A stretch of DNA of 57,646 bases from Accumulibacter sp. (GTDB lineage Bacteria; Pseudomonadota; Gammaproteobacteria; Burkholderiales; Rhodocyclaceae). The notes beneath the pieces were generated by a model. The model was not told the origin of the DNA. It was given only the letters and a program-made list of their open reading frames with translations, and searched no databases. Position numbers and translations under genes: made by a program. Of the stretch, positions 1 to 6,307 are shown piece after piece. The DNA is taken from positions 1 through 57,646 of the forward strand of contig JAFLDO010000032.1 in assembly GCA_017302455.1 (NCBI GenBank), read 5' to 3'. Each line of letters begins with the position of its first letter. The stretch's first letter is position 1.

Positions 1-59
1 GAGGACGGCCGGACCCGGGATATTCACTCCGCCACCTCGCTCGCCGCTGACAGATGCTC

Positions 60-109
60 CGCGCGCCCGACGGCGCCGGCCAGGTCGTCGGTTTCCGCTT
101 TGCCCTGAG
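60..109 (+). repeat. DGR variable repeat VR0 (recently homed tract)
   Basis: These 50 bases align without gaps to TR 2811-2860. I count seven mismatches: AAC to CGC, AAC to GGC twice, and GAC to GTC. All seven are at adenines of the TR (7 of 10 A changed, 0 of 40 other bases). This is the signature of adenine-directed mutagenic retrohoming. Left of position 60 the match to the TR collapses, so the freshly copied tract appears to cover only the 3-prime part of the repeat. Confidence 0.88.
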
Positions 110-121
110 GTCCACGAGCCC
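110..121 (+). other. Candidate IMH (initiation of mutagenic homing) sequence after VR0
   Basis: Directly after the shared CTGAG that ends the repeats, VR0 reads gtccacgagccc and VR1 (3840-3851) reads gtccacgggccc, 11 of 12 identical, whereas the TR continues ctcgatcggcag. A short element shared by the VRs but divergent in the TR is what is expected of an IMH versus its inactive copy beside the TR. Confidence 0.5.
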
Positions 122-127
122 AGCCGG

Positions 128-234
128 GGCCACGGAGTGGCCGGCGCCGCGGAGCGGCGCTGACGGTGCCGCGGGACGCGGCACCGTTGCCGCCCCCGGG
201 ACGGGGGCGGCAACGAAAAAGCGCAGGAAGCGCT
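128..234 (+). other. Array of five consecutive GGA-loop hairpins between VR0 and the DGR accessory gene
   Basis: Five inverted repeats follow one another almost without spacers. H1 is 128-142 (GGCCAC/GTGGCC, loop GGA); H2 is 144-160 (GCGCCGC/GCGGCGC, loop GGA); H3 is 163-187 (11-bp perfect stem, loop GGA); H4 is 186-214 (13-bp perfect stem, loop GGA); H5 is 220-234 (AGCGC/GCGCT, loop AGGAA). H3 and H4 share two bases. Every loop holds GGA although the stems differ completely. No T-tract follows, so a terminator is unlikely. Stem-loops just downstream of a VR assist DGR homing in the Bordetella phage system; alternatively GGA in hairpin loops is the recognition element of CsrA/RsmA. The inverted repeats are seen directly; their function is inference. 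Confidence 0.8.
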
Positions 235-307
235 GAGGGACGAAGCGCGCCGGGCCGCCAATGACCCCTCGATTTCTCGAACCCACACCGCGAAGGGAGA
301 ACGCCGC

Positions 308-799
308 ATGAGCTGCGAGTTGCATTTTTTCGCCATCCCCGCCCTCGACAGCCGCGCGGCACAGGACGCGCTCAACGGCTTCCTGGCGCAGCACCGCGTG
401 CTGAGCGTCGAGAAGCAGTGGCTGGAGGCCGGCGTCAATTCGCACTGGGCGCTGTGCATCGGCGTCGACACCGGCGTCGGTCCGCTGCCGGACGCACTGA
501 AAGTGGGCCAAGGCAAGGCCGGGCGGCCTGGCAGGGTCGATTACCGCGAGGTGTTGTCGCCGGAAGATTTTGCCGTTTTCGCCGCCTTGCGCAGCCTGCG
601 CAAGGAGTTGAGCGAGCGCGACGGCGTGCCGCCCTATACGCTGTTCACCAACGAGCAGTTGGCGTCGATGGCACGCGATCGACCGGCCAGCGAACAGGCG
701 CTGCGCGCCATCGACGGCGTCGGCGAAGCGCGCTCGCGCCGGTACGCGCCGCCGTTCCTCGCCGCCATCGCCGCCGCCTGCGGCGGGCCGGCGGCGTGA
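308..799 (+). CDS. HRDC-domain DGR accessory protein
   Basis: A 163-residue protein whose C-terminal half (about residues 85-160) is an HRDC domain: a helix with FAALRSLRKELSERDGVPPY, then LFTNEQLASMARDRPASEQAL and the closing IDGVGEARSRRYAPPFLAAI. The N-terminal half (MSCELHFFAIPA) is a separate small domain I cannot name. HRDC domains bind nucleic acid in RecQ/RNase D proteins, and HRDC proteins are a known alternative to Avd as DGR accessory factors, where they probably deliver or shape the TR RNA for the RT. A purine-rich GAAGGGAG lies about 9 bases before the ATG. The stop codon overlaps the RT start as GTGA, implying translational coupling and a stoichiometric partnership with the RT. 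Confidence 0.75.
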   Translation: MSCELHFFAIPALDSRAAQDALNGFLAQHRVLSVEKQWLEAGVNSHWALCIGVDTGVGPLPDALKVGQGKAGRPGRVDYREVLSPEDFAVFAALRSLRKELSERDGVPPYTLFTNEQLASMARDRPASEQALRAIDGVGEARSRRYAPPFLAAIAAACGGPAA

Positions 800-1827
800 A
801 GCGACTGGCGATTCGCCTCGAGGAGGTGGCCGAGCGCAGCAACCTCATGCTCGCCACCTGGAAAGCGGCGCGCGGCAAGCGCCAGCGACCGGCCGTGGCG
901 CGTTTCCTCGCCGACCTCGACGGCCAGCTCGATCATCTGGCAGCCTGCATCCTCAACGGCCAGGCACCGCAGGGGCAGTACACGAGCTTCACGATCCACG
1001 ACCCGAAGCGACGCCTGATCCACGCCGCGTGTTTCGCCGACCGTGTTCTGCAGCACGCGATACTGAATCTCGCCGAGCCGCGCTTCGAAGCGATGCTCGT
1101 CGATTCGACGTACGCCTGCCGGCCGGGCAAGGGCGTGCACGCCGCGGCCCGGCAGGTGCAGCGCAATCTGCAACGCTTCGCCTGGCGCGTACAGGTCGAC
1201 GTCGACAGCTACTTTCCGAGTATCGACCACGCCTGCCTCAAGGCGTTGCTGGCCACACGCTTCAAGGGTGCCGGCTTCCTGGCGCTGCTTGGGCGAATCA
1301 TCGACACCGCCGGCGATGCCGGCCGCGGCCTGCCGATCGGCTCGCTCACTTCGCAGCACTTCGCCAATGCCTACCTCGACACCGCCGATCGTCGCCTGCT
1401 CGAAGATCGCCGGGTGCGCGCCCACGTACGCTACATGGACGACATCCTCTGGTGGTGCGACAGCCGCGCCGACGCGCTGGCGACGCTTGCCGAGTTGAAC
1501 GATTTTCTCCGGCGCGAGCGCGGCCTGCAACTCAAGCCCAAGGTCAGCATCGCGCCGAGCCGCACCGTCGTCGCCTGGTGCGGCTTCCGCATCGACCAGG
1601 CAGTGATCCTGCCGAGCCGGCGCAAGCTCGCGCGCTATCGCCGGCACGCGCGCCAGATCGAGTGCGCGTGGGCCAGCGGTCAGGTCAGCGAGGCCGAAGT
1701 ACAGCGTGCCAGCGCCAACTCGCTCGCCACGCTCGCGCACAGTCGCAGCCTCGGATTTCGCCGGCGCTTCTGGCAGCAGCACCCGAGCCTTGACGATCTG
1801 GCAGCCGGTCAACCCGATCACCCGTAG
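796..1827 (+). CDS. DGR reverse transcriptase
   Basis: A 343-residue reverse transcriptase. The start is taken as GTG 796, overlapping the HRDC stop, and gives VKRLAIRLEEVAERSNL, a plausible helical N-terminus; the reading frame stays open upstream but without RT homology. RT motifs seen are DVDSYFPSID (about 135-144), GLPIGSLTSQHFANAYLD (about 178-195) and the catalytic YMDD (213-216). The LTSQ form of motif 4, where group II intron RTs have QG, is typical of DGR RTs. No maturase, endonuclease or integrase domain follows. It should copy the TR RNA into adenine-mutated cDNA that replaces VRs. Its TAG stop (1825-1827) lies inside a REP element, so the extreme C-terminus may have been remodelled by insertion. 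Confidence 0.92.
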   Translation: MKRLAIRLEEVAERSNLMLATWKAARGKRQRPAVARFLADLDGQLDHLAACILNGQAPQGQYTSFTIHDPKRRLIHAACFADRVLQHAILNLAEPRFEAMLVDSTYACRPGKGVHAAARQVQRNLQRFAWRVQVDVDSYFPSIDHACLKALLATRFKGAGFLALLGRIIDTAGDAGRGLPIGSLTSQHFANAYLDTADRRLLEDRRVRAHVRYMDDILWWCDSRADALATLAELNDFLRRERGLQLKPKVSIAPSRTVVAWCGFRIDQAVILPSRRKLARYRRHARQIECAWASGQVSEAEVQRASANSLATLAHSRSLGFRRRFWQQHPSLDDLAAGQPDHP

Positions 1828-1852
1828 GTTGGGGTGAGCCCGCGAACCCCAA
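1824..1852 (+). repeat. REP element, copy 1 (overlaps RT stop codon)
   Basis: A 29-base sequence starting GTAGGTTGGGGTGAGCCCGC, with stem arms TTGGGGT and ACCCCAA. It recurs identically at 2555-2583 and in inverse orientation at 2416-2444. These flank and follow the RAYT gene, the usual arrangement of REP sequences around their cognate transposase. Confidence 0.85.
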
Positions 1853-1880
1853 GACCCAGGCGATCCACTATCATGCCGCC

Positions 1881-2405
1881 ATGCGCTATCGTCGGGCCAA
1901 TGTCGCCGGGGCGACGTACTTCTTCACGGTCAACCTCGCCGACCGCCAATCGAGCCTGCTCGTCGACCACATCGATGCCTTGCGCGAAGCGCTGCGACGG
2001 GTGCGCCAGGTGCATCCCTTCGGTATCGACGCCATGGTCGTTCTCCCCGATCACCTGCACGCCCTGTGGACGCTGCCGCTCGGCGACGCGGACTTCGCCA
2101 CTCGCTGGATGCTCATCAAGGCCGGCTTTTCGCGGCAGATTCCGGCGACCGAGTTCCGTTCGCCAAGCCGTGTGGCGAAGGGGGAACGCGGGATCTGGCA
2201 GCGCCGCTATTGGGAGCATGTGATTCGTGACGAGGAGGACTTCGCACGGCATGTCGAATACATCCATTTCAATCCCGTCAAGCATGGGCTGGTGCGGCAG
2301 CCGGTGGAGTGGCCCTATTCGTCGCTGCACCGGTATGTTCGGCTTGGCTTGGTGGGGGCTGAGTGGGCGTCGGATGGCCGTGGCGAGGGGCGGTTCGGTG
2401 GGTGA
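1881..2405 (+). CDS. REP-associated tyrosine transposase (RAYT, TnpA_REP family)
   Basis: A 174-residue single-domain Y1 transposase of the IS200-like HUH class. The metal-binding HLH is at residues 58-60 in VLPDHLHALWTLP, and the nucleophilic tyrosine is Y127 in VEYIHFNPVKHGLV; both are intact. The length is normal for RAYTs (about 165-180). RAYTs bind and process REP hairpins, and three copies of a 29-base REP surround this gene, two in inverted orientation directly flanking it. It sits between the DGR reverse transcriptase and its template repeat, where DGRs normally have only a short spacer, so it looks like a passenger that entered the cassette. It starts at ATG 1881; no strong Shine-Dalgarno is visible. 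Confidence 0.88.
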   Translation: MRYRRANVAGATYFFTVNLADRQSSLLVDHIDALREALRRVRQVHPFGIDAMVVLPDHLHALWTLPLGDADFATRWMLIKAGFSRQIPATEFRSPSRVAKGERGIWQRRYWEHVIRDEEDFARHVEYIHFNPVKHGLVRQPVEWPYSSLHRYVRLGLVGAEWASDGRGEGRFGG

Positions 2406-2415
2406 TGGCGAGGTG

Positions 2416-2444
2416 TTGGGGTTCGCGGGCTCACCCCAACCTAC
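2416..2444 (-). repeat. REP element, copy 2 (inverted)
   Basis: Exact reverse complement of the 29-base REP at 1824-1852, placed 10 bases after the RAYT stop codon. Copies 1 and 2 therefore bracket the transposase gene as an inverted pair, a BIME-like unit. Confidence 0.85.
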
Positions 2445-2491
2445 GACGTTTTCCGGACCGGGAGCCATGGCTGGCGCGATGGGCAGGCGAT

Positions 2492-2541
2492 ATTCACCTA
2501 TTGATGCCGGCCGAGTCGCGGATGATGGATGCCGTGATCAG
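2492..2541 (+). repeat. Diverged duplicate of the TR leader (matches 2660-2709)
   Basis: Fifty bases beginning ATTCACC align ungapped with 2660-2709 at about 37 of 50 identities, including ATGGATG followed by CGTGA. The 2660-2709 copy leads into the template repeat, while this copy leads into REP copy 3. It may be the leader of a lost TR or a duplication accompanying REP insertion. Confidence 0.5.
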
Positions 2542-2554
2542 CAGCCTGCAACCC

Positions 2555-2583
2555 GTAGGTTGGGGTGAGCCCGCGAACCCCAA
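2555..2583 (+). repeat. REP element, copy 3
   Basis: Identical to the 29-base REP at 1824-1852 and in the same orientation, 110 bases beyond the inverted copy. Bases 2584-2659 after it hold no gene I recognise. Confidence 0.85.
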
Positions 2584-2732
2584 CACCCGATCGTCACACG
2601 ACCGCTCCGCCATCGTTTCGCCATGCGTGCGCCGGCGCGGCGAGCGGTGGAGTGGCTGGATTCACCCATTCGTGCTTCCCGGATCGGCGATAATGGATGT
2701 CGTGAACAGTGCCGATTGCCAGCAGAGCAAGA

Positions 2733-2860
2733 AGTGTGTCCGAGCGCGCGCTACGCGGCGGCTCCTGGAACAACGACGCCAGGAACGTCCGCTCGGCGAA
2801 CCGCAACGCGAACGCGCCCGACAACGCCAACCAGGACGTCGGTTTCCGCTTTGCCCTGAG
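2733..2860 (+). repeat. DGR template repeat (TR)
   Basis: About 128 bases that align ungapped to VR1 (3712-3839, offset 979), and over their last 50 bases to VR0. Read in the VR frame it gives LRGGSWNNDARNVRSANRN followed by ANAPDNANQDVGFRFALSS, with eight AAC codons at the ligand-contact positions of the lectin fold. AAC-rich codons are the hallmark of TRs because adenines are randomised during copying. The open frame through it (from 2709) continues into unrelated sequence and is not a gene. The leader 2660-2732 is probably part of the TR RNA. A small hairpin (2874-2889, GGGTGT-CGAA-ACACCC) follows 13 bases downstream. Confidence 0.92.
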
Positions 2861-2873
2861 CTCGATCGGCAGC

Positions 2874-2889
2874 GGGTGTCGAAACACCC
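2874..2889 (+). other. Hairpin downstream of TR
   Basis: Six-base-pair stem GGGTGT/ACACCC with a CGAA loop, 13 bases after the TR end. It could help to bound or fold the TR RNA. The remaining bases up to the target gene at 3049 show nothing else I can support. Confidence 0.4.
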
Positions 2890-3048
2890 CGGCATGGACT
2901 TGCCGTTGCCGATGGACCAGGCGCTGTTTCCGGTGGTGGGTGCCGCGGGGCGCCTGCCCAAACTCGAAGGCTCCCGGGGTGTGGGTAGTGGCGGCGCCGC
3001 AGCGCCGTCGCGACAGCTCCCCGGGAAGCCGCTTTCCGGTAACGGGCA

Positions 3049-3867
3049 ATGAACGCCGTCCTCGATGCGGAAACCTGGCGCCGGCGTGGGCCGGCGGCCT
3101 TCCCGCCGCCCTGGGCGAGCGCCTGGGGTGGCGATCGCTTCGGCCTGTGGGCCGATCTGGCGGTTGCCGGCGTCGTGCAGCGCCTGCGCTGGATCGAGCC
3201 CGGCAGTTTTCTGATGGGCGACGAGACGCAGCCGGAGAGCCAGGTGCTGACGACGATCGACGCCGGTTTCTGGCTGGCCGATACGGCCTGCACGCAGGCG
3301 CTGTGGCTGGCGGTGATGGGCGAGAATCCGAGCTATTTCAGCGAGGCGAATGAACGTCAGCGAGGCAGTCCGCAACATCCGGTCGAGTGCGTGAGCTGGA
3401 ACGATGTGGTGTTGCCGCCGGACGGTTTCCTTGCCCGCCTGCGGCCCTTTACTGCCGGCGTTGCGCCCGAACTACCGACCGACGCCGAGTGGGAATACGC
3501 GTGCCGCGCCGGCACCCGGACGGCCTACAGTTTCGGCGACCGGATCACCTCGGAGCAGGTGAACTGCTTCGGGCGGTTTGGTGAGGGCATGACCGTGGCG
3601 GTGAGAAGCTTGCCGGCGAACCTGTGGGGACTTTACGAGATGCATGGCAACGTGTGGGAGTGGTGTGCCCATGCCATTGATCGGGAGTGGCGAAGCACCC
3701 AAGGCGATGGCAGTGTGGCCGCGCGCACGCTGCGCGGCGGCTCTTGGCTCTACGATCCCATGGGCGCCGGCTCGGCGTTCCGCCGCGGGTTCGCGTCCGA
3801 CGGCTCTCTCCAGCACGACGGTTTCCGCTTTGCACTGAGGTCCACGGGCCCGGCAGCGGCCCGCTAA
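3049..3867 (+). CDS. DGR target protein B, FGE-sulfatase/C-type-lectin fold
   Basis: A 272-residue protein of the formylglycine-generating-enzyme-like superfamily used as scaffold in many DGR targets. Landmarks in order: WADLAVAGVVQRLRWIEPG and FLMGDE (about 35-60), WLADTACTQALWLAVMG, HPVECVSWNDV, LPTDAEWEYACRAGT (about 142-156), NLWGLYEMHGNVWEW, then the C-terminal LRGGSW (228-233) and GFRFALRS (258-265). Residues 234-257 between W and GFR form the variable loop. The eight positions encoded by AAC in the TR here read L234, Y235, G239, F244, R246, F248, G252 and L254. No signal peptide or membrane segment is evident, so it is probably cytoplasmic. It is a ligand-binding protein rather than a sulfatase activator. 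The Shine-Dalgarno is weak. Confidence 0.88.
   Translation: MNAVLDAETWRRRGPAAFPPPWASAWGGDRFGLWADLAVAGVVQRLRWIEPGSFLMGDETQPESQVLTTIDAGFWLADTACTQALWLAVMGENPSYFSEANERQRGSPQHPVECVSWNDVVLPPDGFLARLRPFTAGVAPELPTDAEWEYACRAGTRTAYSFGDRITSEQVNCFGRFGEGMTVAVRSLPANLWGLYEMHGNVWEWCAHAIDREWRSTQGDGSVAARTLRGGSWLYDPMGAGSAFRRGFASDGSLQHDGFRFALRSTGPAAAR
3712..3839 (+). repeat. DGR variable repeat VR1 (C-terminus of target B)
   Basis: Ungapped alignment with TR 2733-2860 gives about 32 mismatches by hand count: about 17 of 25 TR adenines differ, against about 15 of 103 other bases. All eight AAC codons are substituted and each keeps its third-position C, as expected when only adenines are randomised. The residual non-adenine changes mean VR1 has not been overwritten from this TR for a long time, or was templated by an earlier TR version. 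Confidence 0.9.
3840..3851 (+). other. Candidate IMH sequence after VR1
   Basis: gtccacgggccc matches the 12 bases after VR0 (110-121) at 11 positions and differs from the TR continuation. The stop codon of target B follows 13 bases later. The GGA hairpin run found after VR0 is not repeated here; only a weak six-base-pair stem with a 7-base loop is visible. Confidence 0.45.
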
Positions 3868-3983
3868 GGCGGCAAAACGGCACCCCCTGCGGGACGTTTC
3901 GCCAACATCCTGCCAGCCCGTCGAGGCATCCTGGAGAACTTCCGAAAGCGTCGCCTGTTCTATACATCCGCCTGCTTTTCCCG

Positions 3984-3989
3984 TAGAAT
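3984..3989 (+). promoter_or_regulatory. Candidate -10 box for argDFG, with a GNRA hairpin in the leader
   Basis: TAGAAT resembles a sigma-70 -10 element about 135 bases before argD; no good -35 is visible. The leader contains CGGCGGC-GCAA-GCCGCCG at 4074-4091, a 7-bp stem closed by a GNRA tetraloop, 33 bases before the start codon. Nothing else is recognisable between 3868 and 4124. Confidence 0.35.
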
Positions 3990-4124
3990 CTGGTCCTTGA
4001 CTTGCGGCCCGCGGACCGTTGCGCGGCGGGTCGGAGTCTGGTGGTCTGGGGTCCGAGTGGTTGTCTCGTTATCCGGCGGCGCAAGCCGCCGTTTCAGTTT
4101 CAAAGCCTCCGCAATGGGTGGTCC

Positions 4125-5300
4125 ATGTCGCACCTGATGAATACCTACGCTCGCTTGCCGATCGCCTTCAGTCATGGCGACGGGAGTTGGCTGACCGATA
4201 CCGAGGGCAAGTGCTATCTCGACGCCTTGTCGGGTATCGCCGTCAATACATTGGGGCACAACCATCCGGATCTGGTCGCGGCGATCGCCGCGCAGGCCGG
4301 GCGCCTGCTGCACACCTCGAACCTCTACCGCATCCCGCAGCAGGAGCAACTCGCCGACAAGCTGGCGGCGCTGGCCGGCATGGACGAGGTCTTCTTCTGC
4401 AACTCGGGTTGCGAGGCCAACGAGGCGGCGATCAAGCTGGCGCGTTTCTACGGCCACCAGCAGGGCATCGACAGCCCGGCGATCGTCGTCATGGAGAAGG
4501 CGTTCCACGGCCGCACGATGGCGACGCTGTCGGCGACCGGCAATCGCAAGGCGCAGGCCGGTTTCGAGCCGCTGGTTTCGGGTTTTGCGCGCGTTCGCTA
4601 CAACGATCTGGAGGCGATCAAGGCGGTTGCCCGCAACAACAAGAACGTCGTTGCGGTGATGCTCGAAATCGTCCAGGGGGAGGGCGGCGTCAACATCGCC
4701 GATGTCGGCTTCCAGCGCAGCCTGCGCGCGCTCTGTGACGACCGCGGCTGGCTGCTGATCTGCGACGAGGTGCAGTGCGGCACCGGCCGCACCGGCACCT
4801 GGTTCGCCTTCCAGCACGCCGGCATTCGCCCGGACGTGGTGACGCTGGCCAAGGGGCTTGGCGGCGGCGTGCCGATCGGCGCCTGTCTGACGGCGGGCAA
4901 GGCGAGTCGCCTGTTCAAGCCGGGCAATCACGGGTCGACCTTCGGCGGCAATCAACTGGCCACGACGGCGGCGCTGACGACCCTGGCCGTGATCGAGAAG
5001 GATGGCTTGCTCGCCAACGCCGTTGCCGTCGGGCAACTGATCCGCGATGGCCTGGCGCAGGCGCTGGCCGGCACGCAAGGCCTGGTCGACATCCGCGGCC
5101 AGGGACTGATGATCGGCATCGAACTCGATCGCGCCTGCGGCGAACTGGTGACGCGCGGCCTCGAGGCGGGCGTGCTGATCAATGTCACCGCCGACAAGGT
5201 GGTCCGCCTGCTGCCGCCGTTGACCTTCAGCGCCGACGAAGCGCGCGAGCTGGTGGCGCGCCTGGCGAAGCTGATCGGCGATTTCCTCGCCGCCCGATAG
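4125..5300 (+). CDS. argD: Acetylornithine aminotransferase
   Basis: A 391-residue class III PLP-dependent aminotransferase converting N-acetylglutamate semialdehyde to N-acetylornithine in arginine synthesis (it may also serve succinyldiaminopimelate). Seen: the glycine-rich cofactor region NSGCEANEAAIKLARFYG (93-110), FHGRT (127-131), the PLP-ring aspartate D214 in ICDEVQCGTGRTG, and the Schiff-base lysine K243 in TLAKGLGGGVPIG. The start at ATG 4125 gives MSHLMNTYARLPIAFSHGDG, the normal family N-terminus; the frame is open further upstream without homology. It is first in a tight argD-argF-argG operon, 9 bases before argF. Confidence 0.95.
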   Translation: MSHLMNTYARLPIAFSHGDGSWLTDTEGKCYLDALSGIAVNTLGHNHPDLVAAIAAQAGRLLHTSNLYRIPQQEQLADKLAALAGMDEVFFCNSGCEANEAAIKLARFYGHQQGIDSPAIVVMEKAFHGRTMATLSATGNRKAQAGFEPLVSGFARVRYNDLEAIKAVARNNKNVVAVMLEIVQGEGGVNIADVGFQRSLRALCDDRGWLLICDEVQCGTGRTGTWFAFQHAGIRPDVVTLAKGLGGGVPIGACLTAGKASRLFKPGNHGSTFGGNQLATTAALTTLAVIEKDGLLANAVAVGQLIRDGLAQALAGTQGLVDIRGQGLMIGIELDRACGELVTRGLEAGVLINVTADKVVRLLPPLTFSADEARELVARLAKLIGDFLAAR

Positions 5301-5309
5301 AGAACCGCC

Positions 5310-6284
5310 ATGGACAGCGTCAAACATTTTCTCCAGTTCCGGGATTGCACGCGTGCCGAGTACGCGCATCTGTTCGAGCGGGCGCGCTGGATCAAGGCCG
5401 AGTTCAAGGCCTACCGCAAGTACTGGCCGCTCTGCGATCGTACGCTGGTGATGATCTTCGAGAAGGCGAGTACGCGCACGCGCCTGTCGTTTGAAGCCGG
5501 CATGCAGCAGCTCGGCGGTTCGGCGATCTACCTGAACAGCCGCGACTCGCAACTGCAGCGCGGCGAGTCGGTGGAGGACGCCGCGCAGGTGATCTCGCGG
5601 ATGAGCGACGTGGTGATGATCCGGACTTTCGAGCAGGCGATGATCGAGCGCTTCGCCGCCAATTCGCGCGTGCCGGTGATCAATGGCCTGACCAACGAGT
5701 ATCACCCGTGCCAGATCCTGGCCGACATCTTCACCTTCATGGAACATCGCGGCTCGATCCAGGGCAAGACGGTCGCCTGGATCGGCGATTCGAACAACGT
5801 CTGCAATACCTGGCTGCAGGCCGCCGAGGTGCTCGATTTCCGCGTCCATGTGTCCACGCCGCCGGGCTATGAGGTCGAGCCGGCGCGTGCGGGCCTGCAT
5901 GGCACGGCGCATTTCGAGCAGTTTGCCGATCCGATGGACGCGGCACGCGCGGCCGATCTGGTAACCACCGACGTGTGGACCTCGATGGGTTTCGAAGCCG
6001 AGAACGACGAGCGCCGGCGCGACTTTGCCGACTGGCAGGTTGATGTCGAGATGATGCGGGCGGCACGGCCGCAGGCGCTGTTCATGCACTGCCTGCCCGT
6101 GCATCGCGGCGAGGAGGTCGCTGCAGCCGTGATCGACGGCCCGCAGAGCGTCGTCTGGGACGAGGCCGAGAACCGCATGCACACGCAGAAGGCCTTGCTC
6201 GAATACCTGCTCCTCGGCCGTGTCGATGCCGCCGGGCCTGGCACCAGTGCCAGTGCAGACTCCAACACCAAGACGCGGCCCTGA
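5310..6284 (+). CDS. argF: Ornithine carbamoyltransferase
   Basis: A 324-residue cytoplasmic enzyme joining carbamoyl phosphate and ornithine to make citrulline. Carbamoyl-phosphate loop STRTR at 54-58 (within FEKASTRTRLSFE), HPCQ at 132-135, the ornithine-side DVWTSMG (221-227) and the HCLPVHRGEEV loop from 260. Length is typical, with a short Ser/Thr-rich tail (ASADSNTKTRP) beyond the usual end. It lies 9 bases after argD and 23 before argG, so product flows along the operon in pathway order. Confidence 0.96.
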   Translation: MDSVKHFLQFRDCTRAEYAHLFERARWIKAEFKAYRKYWPLCDRTLVMIFEKASTRTRLSFEAGMQQLGGSAIYLNSRDSQLQRGESVEDAAQVISRMSDVVMIRTFEQAMIERFAANSRVPVINGLTNEYHPCQILADIFTFMEHRGSIQGKTVAWIGDSNNVCNTWLQAAEVLDFRVHVSTPPGYEVEPARAGLHGTAHFEQFADPMDAARAADLVTTDVWTSMGFEAENDERRRDFADWQVDVEMMRAARPQALFMHCLPVHRGEEVAAAVIDGPQSVVWDEAENRMHTQKALLEYLLLGRVDAAGPGTSASADSNTKTRP

Positions 6285-6307
6285 GCGGCCCGATGCAGGA
6301 ATAAATC

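Larger units (their letters stand above)
1..236 (+). pseudogene. 3-prime remnant of an FGE/C-type-lectin-fold DGR target (target A), cut by window edge
   Basis: Reading frame 3 from about position 60 gives APDGAGQVVGFRFALRST, the conserved end of a formylglycine-generating-enzyme-like DGR target, and continues to a TGA at 234-236 with a basic tail ending KKRRKR. Going left, frame 3 meets a TGA at 48-50. The left part resembles a variable repeat better in frame 1, so a one-base shift near 43-60 separates the conserved end from what precedes it. The bulk of the gene lies before the window. Either the target is decayed and only its 3-prime part has been rewritten, or a sequencing indel is present; I cannot tell which. 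The second target at 3049-3867 ends RSTGPAAAR, so the longer tail here is unusual. Confidence 0.55.

Noticed and set aside
128-214. GGA hairpins as tandem Rho-independent terminators
   Set aside because: No T-tract follows any stem, and the identical loops are not explained by termination.
796-1827. RT as a retron or group II intron enzyme
   Set aside because: LTSQ in motif 4, no maturase or HNH domain, no msr/msd or intron structure seen, and a clear TR/VR pair.
2363-3353. Long plus-strand open frames over the TR, encoding LRGGSWNND...
   Set aside because: The lectin-like stretch is the template repeat read through in the VR frame; flanking residues are unrelated, Arg-rich and overlap the real target gene in another frame.
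3049-3867. Target B as a true formylglycine-generating enzyme
   Set aside because: Its C-terminal loop is the VR and no partner sulfatase is near; the fold is used as a diversified scaffold.
3960-6182. 740-residue minus-strand frame over the arg genes
   Set aside because: Shadow of argD/argF in high-GC DNA. The same applies to the long minus frames over leuS, the SNF2 gene, argG, the SBP gene and the ATPase gene.
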